Source: Pseudomonas abietaniphila
GTDB taxonomy: Bacteria > Pseudomonadota > Gammaproteobacteria > Pseudomonadales > Pseudomonadaceae
DNA length: 64,000 bases
Direction: 5' to 3'
NCBI RefSeq assembly: GCF_900100795.1
Contig: NZ_FNCO01000012.1
Coordinates: 169,196 to 233,195, forward strand
Shown here: in pieces, positions 32,813 through 40,627 of the stretch
Position numbering within the stretch: position 1 is the stretch's first letter
Layout of the letters: every line of letters starts with the position of its first letter
Made by a program: the position numbers and the translations under genes
Notes under the pieces: generated by a model
Told to the model about the DNA's origin: nothing
What the model saw: only the letters and a program-made list of their open reading frames with translations
The model's database searches: none

Positions 32813-35230
32813 TTAGAACAAAATCTTCGCCACGTCCGAGAAGCGCTTGGCGAAGTGCACGGTGATGCCTTCTTTCAGGTAGTCCGGCAGTTCGTCGAAG
32901 TTGCCACGGTTCGGTTCCGGCAGGATCAGTTCGAAAATCTTCTGCCGACGGGCTGCAATGACCTTCTCGCGCACGCCACCAATGGGCAGCACGTGACCGG
33001 TGAGCGTCAGCTCGCCGGTCATCGCCACGCCTTTCTTCGGCGCCTGATTACGCGCCAGAGAGAGCAGGGCGCTGGCCATGGTCACGCCTGCGCTCGGACC
33101 GTCCTTCGGTGTAGCACCTTCCGGCACGTGCAGGTGCACGAACGCTTCGTCGAAGAAACCCTTGTCGCCGCCAAACTTCGCCAGATTGGAGCTGACGTAG
33201 CTGTAGGCGATTTCCGCGGACTCCTTCATCACATCGCCCAGTTGCCCCGTGAGTTTGAAGCCACGGTTATGGGTGTGAATGCGCGTCGCTTCGATCGGCA
33301 GTGTCGCGCCGCCCATGCTGGTCCAGGCAAGCCCTGTGATCACGCCCGTTCCCGACAGCACTTGTTCGTTGCGGAACACCGGATGGCCCAGTGAGCTTTC
33401 CAGGTCTTTGGGCCCCAGTTTGATGACGGCTTTCGGGTCGTCGATCAGCTTCATGACCGCTTTGCGCACCAGTTTGCCCAGCTGCTTCTCCAGTTGACGC
33501 ACCCCGGCCTCGCGGGCGTAGCCGTCGATCAAGGCTTTGAGCGCACTGTCGCTGATGCTCAGGCTGCCCTTCGAGACGCCGGCTTTTTCCAGCAGTTTCG
33601 GCCACAAGTGGCGTTTGGCAATGGCGACTTTTTCTTCGGTGATGTAACCCGACAGACGAATCACTTCCATCCGGTCCAGCAGCGGGCCGGGGATGGAGTC
33701 GAGGGTGTTGGCGGTGCACACGAACAGGACTTTCGACAGGTCCATCCGCAGGTCCAGGTAGTGGTCGAGGAATTCGACGTTCTGCTCCGGATCCAGGGTT
33801 TCCAGCAGCGCCGAGGCCGGGTCGCCCTGGTAGCTCTGGCCCATCTTGTCGATTTCGTCGAGCATGATGACCGGGTTCATGACCTCGACGTCTTTCAACG
33901 CCTGCACCAGTTTGCCCGGCTGTGCGCCGATGTAGGTTCGACGATGGCCCTTGATCTCAGCCTCGTCACGCATGCCGCCGACGCTGAAACGGTAGAACGG
34001 CCGGCCCAGGGATTCAGCAATGGATTTGCCGACGCTGGTCTTGCCCACACCCGGCGGACCCACCAGCAGTACGATCGAACCACTGATTTCGCCCTTGTAG
34101 GCACCGACCGCAAGGAACTCGAGGATGCGGTCCTTGATGTCGTCGAGGCCCGCGTGGTGTTTATCGAGCACCTTGCGCGCGTGCTTGAGGTCGAGCTTGT
34201 CTTCGCCGTAAATGCCCCACGGCACCGAGGTCGCCCAATCCAGGTAGTTACGGGTCACTGCGTATTCCGGCGAGCCGGTTTCGAGGATCGACAGCTTGTT
34301 CATTTCCTCGTCGAGGCGCTTTTGCACCTGCGCGGGCAGGACTTTGCCTTCCAGGCGCTGCTCGAACTGTTCGATGTCGGCGCTGCGATCGTCTTTGGTC
34401 AGGCCCAGCTCTTGCTGAATGACCTTGAGTTGTTCCTTGAGGAAGAATTCGCGCTGGTGCTCGCCGATCTTGCGGTTAACCTCCGCAGAAATTTCTTTCT
34501 GCAGGCGCGCAACTTCGACTTCCTTGCGCAGCATCGGCAGGACTTTCTCCATGCGCTTGAGCACGGGCACGCAATCGAGCACTTCCTGCAGCTCAACGCC
34601 GGTGGCGGAGGTCAGGGCGGCGGCGAAGTCGGTGAGAGGCGATGGATCGTTGGGGCTGAAGCGGTTGAGGTAGTTCTTCAGCTCTTCGCTGTACAGCGGG
34701 TTGAGCGGCAGCAGTTCCTTGATCGCGTTGATCAGGGCCATGCCGTACGCCTTGACCTCATCGGTCGGCTCGTTCGGCTGGTGCGGGTATTCGACTTCCA
34801 CCAGGAACGGCGGGCGATGGTGTTTGAGCCAGGTCTTGATGCGCACACGGCTCAGGCCCTGGGCGACGAATTGCAACTTGCCGTTTTCGCGACTGGCGTG
34901 ATGCACCTTCACCAGCGTGCCGTACTCGGGCAGCGCCTTGGTGTCGAAATGGCGCGGGTCGTCGGGCGGCGTGTCCATGAAGAACAGCGCCAGGGAGTGG
35001 TGATCGGATTTACTCACCAGCTCCAGTGTTTCGGCCCAGGGCTCTTCGTTGACGATGACCGGCAGGACTTGTGCCGGGAAGAAAGGGCGGTTGTGGATCG
35101 GAATGATGTAGACCTGGTCTGGCAGGTTCTGGCCGGGCAGGGCGAGGCTTTTTCGGTCCGAACCGATCACTTCGTGTTCGTGATCGTCGTCGTGGTGCGG
35201 ATGGGAGGAGTCTGATTGCTGGTCGCTCAT
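32813..35230 (-). CDS. second Lon-type ATP-dependent protease (AsrA-like)
   Basis: An 805-residue Lon family protease distinct from the housekeeping Lon. It has a His/Asp-rich N terminus (SSHPHHDDDHEHE), a substrate domain with VYIIPIHNRPFFPAQVLPV, an AAA+ domain with Walker A GPPGVGKTS (about 390) and Walker B VIMLDEID, and the proteolytic domain with Ser in KDGPSAGVTMA (about 711) and the Lys about 43 residues later. It matches the gene PA0779/asrA of P. aeruginosa, linked to aminoglycoside and heat stress, including the neighbouring inhibitor gene. A sigma32-type promoter lies just upstream. Confidence 0.9.
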   Translation of the reverse strand: MSDQQSDSSHPHHDDDHEHEVIGSDRKSLALPGQNLPDQVYIIPIHNRPFFPAQVLPVIVNEEPWAETLELVSKSDHHSLALFFMDTPPDDPRHFDTKALPEYGTLVKVHHASRENGKLQFVAQGLSRVRIKTWLKHHRPPFLVEVEYPHQPNEPTDEVKAYGMALINAIKELLPLNPLYSEELKNYLNRFSPNDPSPLTDFAAALTSATGVELQEVLDCVPVLKRMEKVLPMLRKEVEVARLQKEISAEVNRKIGEHQREFFLKEQLKVIQQELGLTKDDRSADIEQFEQRLEGKVLPAQVQKRLDEEMNKLSILETGSPEYAVTRNYLDWATSVPWGIYGEDKLDLKHARKVLDKHHAGLDDIKDRILEFLAVGAYKGEISGSIVLLVGPPGVGKTSVGKSIAESLGRPFYRFSVGGMRDEAEIKGHRRTYIGAQPGKLVQALKDVEVMNPVIMLDEIDKMGQSYQGDPASALLETLDPEQNVEFLDHYLDLRMDLSKVLFVCTANTLDSIPGPLLDRMEVIRLSGYITEEKVAIAKRHLWPKLLEKAGVSKGSLSISDSALKALIDGYAREAGVRQLEKQLGKLVRKAVMKLIDDPKAVIKLGPKDLESSLGHPVFRNEQVLSGTGVITGLAWTSMGGATLPIEATRIHTHNRGFKLTGQLGDVMKESAEIAYSYVSSNLAKFGGDKGFFDEAFVHLHVPEGATPKDGPSAGVTMASALLSLARNQAPKKGVAMTGELTLTGHVLPIGGVREKVIAARRQKIFELILPEPNRGNFDELPDYLKEGITVHFAKRFSDVAKILF

Positions 35231-35259
35231 GGGGCACCTGCATAAATGGAGATGAGGCT

Positions 35260-35288
35260 TAGATGGGGCAGTCGCCCTCAGGTTTCAA
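35260..35288 (-). promoter_or_regulatory. sigma32 (RpoH) heat-shock promoter of the second Lon
   Basis: On the minus strand TTGAAA (35288-35283), a 14-base spacer and CCCCATCTA (35268-35260) match the sigma32 consensus TTGAAA-N11-16-CCCCATNTA almost perfectly. The -10 is 30 bp before the ATG at 35230. Confidence 0.75.
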
Positions 35289-35341
35289 TAGCCGCGGTCG
35301 ATAGCTTTGAATATGGACGTCGATTAAAAAAATGATTGTGA

Positions 35342-35402
35342 CTTTGTGCCTTTCGTCGGTCATCAATGCGTGATGGCTTTGTGCCTGCTTTTAATGCGTG
35401 AT
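35342..35402. repeat. composite direct repeat upstream of the cupredoxin operon
   Basis: CTTTGTGCCT occurs at 35342 and 35377, each followed by AATGCGTGAT (35365 and 35393). The two-part units differ in inner spacing (13 versus 6 bases). The spacing and divergent location suggest paired regulator binding sites. Confidence 0.45.
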
Positions 35403-35477
35403 CTTCCGCTCCCGGGCGGTTAATCTCGTCAGGACACCGCAATAAACTGCCAGGGCCGGCGCTGTGTTTTCCCGACC

Positions 35478-36170
35478 ATGCCGTTCTGGACCCTCTGTAT
35501 GACCCACGTTGTCTCTTCATTACTGTTAGCCGCCTGCGTTTTGTTCAGCGCCGTTGCCAGCGCCGCGACGCTGACCGCCGAGTTTTTCGACACGAACGGC
35601 AAGCCGTTGACCGACGCCGTGCTGACGCTTCAGGGGCCGGCCGGCAAACCGGATCTGGCGCCCAAGGCGGATATGGATCAGCGCGATCAGCGCTTCGCTC
35701 CGCATGTGCTTGCCGTGCGGACCGGCACACAGATCAAGTTCCCGAACAGCGACGACATTCGCCATCAGGTCTACTCTTTTTCTCCGGCCAAGCGCTTCGA
35801 ATTGCGTCTGTATGGCGGCACGCCGTCGGATCCCGTGCTGTTCGACAAGCCCGGCGTGGTGGTGTTGGGCTGCAATATTCACGACTGGATGCTGGGCTAT
35901 GTCTATGTGACCGACGATCCCTGGTTTGGCGTGAGCAACGACAAAGGCACGCTGACCTTAGACCAAATGCCGGCAGGCCACTATGTGGCGACGCTGTGGC
36001 ATCCACAGGCGCTTGATCTGCAGCCTGTGCCAGGAGGCGAAATCGACATTCCGGCCGCGGGCCTGCACCAGCGCTTTAGCGTTGCCGTGCAACCCAAGGG
36101 TGACGACATGCCTGCAGCGCCGCCGTCCAGTGCGTTTGGCGATGCCTTTCATAAAGCTGCCCATGAATGA
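35478..36170 (+). CDS. exported cupredoxin-like (plastocyanin/azurin-type) protein
   Basis: A protein of 230 residues (or 223 from the ATG at 35499) with a signal peptide ending AVASAA. An N-terminal beta domain (TAEFFDTNGKPLTDAVLTLQG) is followed by a cupredoxin fold. The type-1 copper ligands are all visible: His96 in DIRHQVYSF, and Cys132, His135 and Met138 in GCNIHDWMLGYV. It is therefore likely a periplasmic electron carrier or copper protein; databases often label these methylamine utilisation proteins, though no methylamine genes are near. The last codons overlap the phosphodiesterase gene by 4 bp. Neither candidate start has a strong ribosome binding site. Confidence 0.85.
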   Translation: MPFWTLCMTHVVSSLLLAACVLFSAVASAATLTAEFFDTNGKPLTDAVLTLQGPAGKPDLAPKADMDQRDQRFAPHVLAVRTGTQIKFPNSDDIRHQVYSFSPAKRFELRLYGGTPSDPVLFDKPGVVVLGCNIHDWMLGYVYVTDDPWFGVSNDKGTLTLDQMPAGHYVATLWHPQALDLQPVPGGEIDIPAAGLHQRFSVAVQPKGDDMPAAPPSSAFGDAFHKAAHE

Positions 36171-38521
36171 AACTACGAATTAGTTTTCAGGCACGCATTG
36201 CCGGCGTGTTGATCCTGCTGATGTTGATCGTGGTCGGTGCGGTGTTCGTGGCTGTCAGGGCCGCGACGCAGGATGCGGTGCGCAAACAGGCCCAGGCTCA
36301 ACTGGAAGTCGGTACTCGCGTTTTTGAAGGACTGCTCGAAATGCGCGGTAAGCGGCTGCGCGATGCGGTGCAACTGCTCTCGACCGATTTTGGTTTTCGC
36401 GATGCGGTGGCGTCGGCGGACTCGGCGACCATCCGTTCGGTGCTGCTCAACCATGGCGCGCGCATCAGTGCCAATGACATGTTTTTGCTTGGCATGGACG
36501 GCAAAGTGCTCTCGAGCACGGTCGAGCAGATTCCTGAAGGCTCGCCGTTTCCCTACACCCAGGCACTGCGTGACCTGAAGGCCCACAATCAGTCGATGCT
36601 GATCGTGCCCTTGCAGGGCAAACCGCACTTGCTGGTCGAGAGTACGGTGCTGGCGCCGTTGCCGATTGCGCGGGTGGTCATGGGTTTCAGCATGGACGAC
36701 GACCTGGCGCAGGAGCTGCGTTCGCTCAGTGGCTTGCAGGTTTCGTTTCTGTCGGTGGTGCATCAGTTGCCGGGGCAGATCATCAGTACCCAACCGCAGC
36801 CTTTGTACGAGAGCTTGCGCGGGGTGATGCTGAGCCCGGCCAACGATCAGATGCAGATGACCGAACACGGCGATCAGAGCTTTCTGAGCAAACGTCTGAG
36901 CCTGGGAAGCACCGGCGATGGCGCGGGCGATCAGGTCGTGGCGTTGCTGCAGAGTCCGCTCGATCAAGCGATGCAGGCGTTCGCGCCGCTGGATGAAAAA
37001 CTGTTCTGGATCACGCTGGCAGCCTTGGCGGGCTCGTTGATCGGCACGTTGTTGCTGGCACGCAGTGTCTCGCTGCCAGTGCGCGCGCTGGCGATGGCCG
37101 CCGAGCGTATCGGCGAAGGTGATTACGGTACGCCGGTAAAGCTTGAGCGCAGCGATGAGCTGGGGTTGTTGGCAGGCGCGATCAATTCGATGCAGAGCGG
37201 GATTGCCGAGCGCGAGCAGCAACTGGCGCACAACGCGCTGCACGATGGCCTCACAGGGCTGCCCAACCGCGCGTTGGTGATGGAGCGTCTGGGCAGTGCG
37301 GTCTCGGCACAACGCCCCGTGGCGCTGCTGTACCTGGGGATCGATAACTTTCGCGCCATCAACGACAGCATCGGCCCTGAAGGCGTCGAGCAGCTGTTGC
37401 AGGTTATCGGCGAGCAACTGCAGCTGCCCATGCGGCCCGGCGATACCGTGGCACGTTTGTCAGGTAACGAATTTCTGTTGCTGATCCACAACGCCGAGAC
37501 CGATAGCGCAGTCGCCGTGGCTGACCGTTTGCAACGCTTGCTGCTCAAACCTCAGCGCATTGGCGATCACGATCTGGCGCTGGATGCCAGCATCGGCATC
37601 GCGGTGTACCCGGCCAGCGGTGATTCGCCTTCGGAACTGCTCAAGCGCGCCGGCATCGCTCGTCAAGACGCGGCACAGTTGCCGGGGCGTCTGCAGGTCT
37701 ACGAAGACGGTCGTGACCTGGCGCATCAGCGTCAGATCAGCCTGATTCGCGACCTTCGCCATGCCGCGCGCAATGGCGAGTTGACGCTGCAGTACCAGCC
37801 CAAACTCGACATTCGCAACGGCCGGGTGCGCCAGGCAGAAGCCCTGTTGCGCTGGCAGCATCCACAGTTCGGGAGCGTCTCGCCCGCGGAATTCATCGTG
37901 CTCGCGGAGCGCACCGGCAGCATCCAGATTCTTACCCGTTGGGTCATTGAGGAGGCGATGCGCCAGGTGGCCGAATGGGCGCGTCGTGGCCTGCATGTTC
38001 AAGTGTCAGTGAACATCTCCGCAGACGACCTGCTCAGCGAAGACCTCGCTGAGCGCGTGTCGAATCTGCTCAAGTTGTATCGCGTTCCGGCCGAGCAACT
38101 GGTATTCGAGATCACTGAAAGCGCTGTGATGCGCGAGCCCGAGCACGCGCTGAAGGTGTTGAACCGGCTGCGAGAGTGTGGCATCAGCCTGTCGGTCGAC
38201 GACTTCGGTACGGGGTATTCCTCTCTGGCGCATTTGAAGCGGTTGCCGGTGCAGGAGCTGAAGATCGATCAGTCGTTCGTGCGTAATCTGGATGAAACCA
38301 GTGAAGACGCGGTGATCGTTCGCTCCACGATCGAAATGAGCCATAACCTGGGCCTCAAGGTCGTGGCGGAGGGTGTCGAATACGCCCACAGCTTGCGTTT
38401 ACTGGAACGTTGGCACTGCGATACCGCGCAGGGCTATCTGATCAGCCGACCGCTGACCGCGGTGGCGTTCGAGGCATGGATCGCCAAGTCTCATACCTCA
38501 ACCAGCATGCTGGTTCACTGA
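36167..38521 (+). CDS. membrane c-di-GMP phosphodiesterase (sensor-HAMP-degenerate GGDEF-EAL)
   Basis: A 784-residue inner-membrane protein: helix 1 (about 9-31), a periplasmic Cache-like sensor domain (about 32-277), helix 2 (about 279-301), HAMP (about 300-350), GGDEF domain and EAL domain. The GGDEF signature reads SGNEF (about 431), so cyclase activity is unlikely. The EAL domain keeps EALLRW (about 557), VNISADDL, EITESAVM, DDFGTGYSSLAHLKRLPVQELKIDQSFV (about 677) and EGVEY, all needed to cleave c-di-GMP. It probably lowers c-di-GMP in response to a periplasmic signal. It is translationally coupled to the cupredoxin gene. Confidence 0.92.
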   Translation: MKLRISFQARIAGVLILLMLIVVGAVFVAVRAATQDAVRKQAQAQLEVGTRVFEGLLEMRGKRLRDAVQLLSTDFGFRDAVASADSATIRSVLLNHGARISANDMFLLGMDGKVLSSTVEQIPEGSPFPYTQALRDLKAHNQSMLIVPLQGKPHLLVESTVLAPLPIARVVMGFSMDDDLAQELRSLSGLQVSFLSVVHQLPGQIISTQPQPLYESLRGVMLSPANDQMQMTEHGDQSFLSKRLSLGSTGDGAGDQVVALLQSPLDQAMQAFAPLDEKLFWITLAALAGSLIGTLLLARSVSLPVRALAMAAERIGEGDYGTPVKLERSDELGLLAGAINSMQSGIAEREQQLAHNALHDGLTGLPNRALVMERLGSAVSAQRPVALLYLGIDNFRAINDSIGPEGVEQLLQVIGEQLQLPMRPGDTVARLSGNEFLLLIHNAETDSAVAVADRLQRLLLKPQRIGDHDLALDASIGIAVYPASGDSPSELLKRAGIARQDAAQLPGRLQVYEDGRDLAHQRQISLIRDLRHAARNGELTLQYQPKLDIRNGRVRQAEALLRWQHPQFGSVSPAEFIVLAERTGSIQILTRWVIEEAMRQVAEWARRGLHVQVSVNISADDLLSEDLAERVSNLLKLYRVPAEQLVFEITESAVMREPEHALKVLNRLRECGISLSVDDFGTGYSSLAHLKRLPVQELKIDQSFVRNLDETSEDAVIVRSTIEMSHNLGLKVVAEGVEYAHSLRLLERWHCDTAQGYLISRPLTAVAFEAWIAKSHTSTSMLVH

Positions 38522-38534
38522 TTGGTTCACGTTT

Positions 38535-39425
38535 ATGGCACGTAGTCTCTCGGCTGTTTTCAGCCCTGTGGTGTTGGCAAGTATGGTGGGCGGGTGCGTG
38601 AGCGCGACGGCGCCTTTTGTTGAAGCCGATCAGGGACGTCTGATCGCGACCGGTGGCGCCAGCAGCATTGAAGGCGGCGCCGGGGGCGGGATCATTCCGT
38701 GGGCGGTGCTGGCCGGTTATGGCGAGCAAGGCGAGTGGGGCGCGAACGTGTTTGCGACCCACATCAATCTGCCGGACTACACGCTGGATGTGGCAGGGAT
38801 GGCGGCTTCTTACGGCAATCGCGTGGAAGTCTCCTACGCGCATCAGCGCTTTGATCTGGGCTCGCTGGTCCACACGCTGAGCCTGCCTGAGGACAACCTC
38901 ACGCAGGATATTTTTGGGGTCAAGGTGCGCCTGTTTGGCGACCTGATCTACGACCAGCTCCCGCAAGTCTCCTTGGGGCTGGAATACAAACATCAGAACG
39001 ATTTCCTGATCCCGAGCCTCGTGGGTGCTCGGCGCGACTCGGACGTGGAGGGTTACCTCACGGCCAGCCGTTTGTTCATGGGTGCCGCATTTGGCTACAA
39101 CGTGGTGGTCAACGGCGGGGTGCGTTACAGCCGGGCCAACGAAACGGGGCTGTTGGGTTTTGGCGGCGATCGCCGTGACACACGCAGCGTCTTGAAGGAA
39201 GGGTCGGTGGCGCTGTTGTTCAACCCGCGTTGGGCGGTCGGCGTCGAGTATCGGGAGAAGCCGGATAACCTCTCATTTGCTGGCGAAAGCGATTGGGCTG
39301 ACATGTTTGTCGGCTGGTTCCCCAATAAGCATGTTTCGGTTGTATTGGCCTACGCACGCCTCGGCGAAATCGCGACGCTGGATAATCAGAACGGCACGTA
39401 TCTGTCGGTTCAGGGGAGCTTCTGA
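38535..39425 (+). CDS. DUF3034 family envelope protein
   Basis: A 296-residue DUF3034 protein. The N-terminal signal (MARSLSAVFSPVVLASMVGGCVS) could be cleaved by signal peptidase I or, given VGGC, by lipoprotein peptidase. The rest consists of alternating polar/hydrophobic strands with aromatic ends (WGANVFATHINLPDYTLDVAGM, RVEVSYAHQRF, QVSLGLEYKHQNDF), typical of an outer-membrane beta-barrel. The function is unknown. It lies 14 bp after the phosphodiesterase gene, and its stop overlaps the start of the hemoglobin gene by 1 base. The family is frequently next to such genes. Confidence 0.82.
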   Translation: MARSLSAVFSPVVLASMVGGCVSATAPFVEADQGRLIATGGASSIEGGAGGGIIPWAVLAGYGEQGEWGANVFATHINLPDYTLDVAGMAASYGNRVEVSYAHQRFDLGSLVHTLSLPEDNLTQDIFGVKVRLFGDLIYDQLPQVSLGLEYKHQNDFLIPSLVGARRDSDVEGYLTASRLFMGAAFGYNVVVNGGVRYSRANETGLLGFGGDRRDTRSVLKEGSVALLFNPRWAVGVEYREKPDNLSFAGESDWADMFVGWFPNKHVSVVLAYARLGEIATLDNQNGTYLSVQGSF

Positions 39426-39856
39426 TGAAGCGAGCGTTGCAGTGGATGGGCGTTTTGAGCCTTGCGTTGCTGGTGGGCTGTGCGCAGCAACCGCCGAAGG
39501 ATGACAGCCTGTATCACGCCTTGGGCGAGCGTCCGGGAATTCAGAAAATTGTCGAAGGCATGTTGTTGCACATCGCGAAGGATGACCGCATCTACAAGTA
39601 CTTCGCCAAGGTCGACATCGTCAGAGTGCGCGACAAGTTGGTGGACAAGTTTTGCGTCGAAGCCGGCGGTCCTTGTACGTACACAGGCGACACGCTGGAG
39701 GAGGCACACAAGGGCATGAACCTGAGTCGTAGCGACTTCAACGCACTGGTTGAAAACCTCATCGACTCCATGGACGACCAGCATATTCCGGTGTCAACCC
39801 AGAACCGGTTGATCGCAAGATTGGCGCCCCAGCGCGGGGAAGTGATCGAGAAGTAA
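39425..39856 (+). CDS. exported group 1 truncated hemoglobin (lipoprotein)
   Basis: A 143-residue group 1 truncated hemoglobin preceded by a lipoprotein signal (MKRALQWMGVLSLALLVGCA, Cys19). The proximal heme His is His95 in EEAHKGMNLS, and YTGDTLEEAHKGM is typical of the family. By eye, position B10, usually Tyr, is Leu in VEGMLLHIAKD. Two cysteines (Cys77 and Cys84 in FCVEAGGPCTYTG) could form a disulfide outside the cytoplasm. Most truncated hemoglobins are cytoplasmic, so export is notable. It is the last gene of the cupredoxin/EAL/DUF3034 operon and probably binds oxygen or nitric oxide in the envelope. Confidence 0.88.
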   Translation: MKRALQWMGVLSLALLVGCAQQPPKDDSLYHALGERPGIQKIVEGMLLHIAKDDRIYKYFAKVDIVRVRDKLVDKFCVEAGGPCTYTGDTLEEAHKGMNLSRSDFNALVENLIDSMDDQHIPVSTQNRLIARLAPQRGEVIEK

Positions 39857-39899
39857 CCCGTTGTCCTTGGATTCCGTTGCTGTTCAGGCGACACGGTTT

Positions 39900-40480
39900 T
39901 ACTGACGCACCGCATGCACCGGTCTTACTGCCGGTTCCCGGCAGATCGCGGGCAAGCGCGCTCCTACGCCCTACGGGCAGAGGCTGATCGTAGAAGGATC
40001 ACGGCTTTTGATTCTGGCCGGAGGCCGTAGGAGCGTGGCTTGTCCCGCGATCTAGCGCGCAGCGGTAGCAAAATCAGGCGACTCGGTTGTACTGACACAC
40101 CGCATGCACAGGTTTTACTGCCGGTTCCCGGCAGATCGCGGGCAAGGTGGAACGCCACCCCGGTCGCTCCTACGCCCTCCGGGCAGAAGCGAGGTTGTGC
40201 CAGTCACACCGCACGCACCGGTCCTGCTGCCGGTTCCCGGCAGATCGCGGGACAAGCCACGCTCCTACGCCCTGCGGGCAGAGGCTGATCGTAGAAGGAT
40301 CACGGCTTTTGATTCTGGCCGGAGGCCGTAGGAGCGTGGCTTGTCCCCCGATCTAGCGCGCAGCGGTAGCAAAAACAGGCGACTCGGTTGTCCTGACACG
40401 CCGAATGCACAGGTTTTACTGCCGGTTCCCGGCAGATCGCGGAACAAGCCACGCTCCTACGCGCCGAGGGCAGAGGCGAT
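39900..40480. repeat. REP cluster duplicated in tandem (about 300-bp unit)
   Basis: CTGCCGGTTCCCGGCAG recurs at 39928, 40118, 40227 and 40419. Copies 1 and 3 are 299 bp apart and copies 2 and 4 are 301 bp apart, so a two-REP unit has been duplicated head to tail. The unit includes GCTGATCGTAGAAGGATCAC and GGAGGCCGTAGGAGCGTGGC, and alternates REPs in opposite orientation. All short frames here are repeat translations. This explains the 770-bp gap between the hemoglobin gene and gcd. Confidence 0.88.
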
Positions 40481-40555
40481 GCGGTGTTTGGCGTCATGTG
40501 CACGTCCTACGGGCAGAAGCGCGTCGAGGTGAGGGCAGGCGGTGAGGATCGGGAC

Positions 40556-40596
40556 ACAAAAAAGGCGGTCATCCCGGGATGACCGCCTTTCTTTTT
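40556..40596 (-). terminator. rho-independent terminator of gcd
   Basis: A perfect 15-bp stem AAAGGCGGTCATCCC / GGGATGACCGCCTTT is followed on the minus strand by TTTTTTGTG; on the plus strand CTTTTT follows, so it may work in both directions. Confidence 0.9.
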
Positions 40597-40627
40597 ACTG
40601 CATCACTTCATGCCTTGCCGGGCTGAA

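Noticed and set aside
33494..35215. A 573-codon plus-strand frame opposite the second Lon
   Set aside because: It is the mirror of a strong Lon gene, lacks start signals and known motifs, and has the His/Val/Gln-rich composition of antisense frames.
35478..36170. Methylamine utilisation function for the cupredoxin
   Set aside because: No methylamine dehydrogenase or amicyanin-type cluster is nearby; the label reflects only the fold.
36173..37417. A 414-codon minus-strand frame opposite the phosphodiesterase
   Set aside because: It is antisense to a clear sensor-GGDEF-EAL gene and has no family signature.
39964..40532. Short Arg-rich frames in the REP array after the hemoglobin gene
   Set aside because: They repeat with the same phrases (LPVPGRSR, DKPRSYGLRPE) because they lie in duplicated REP sequence.
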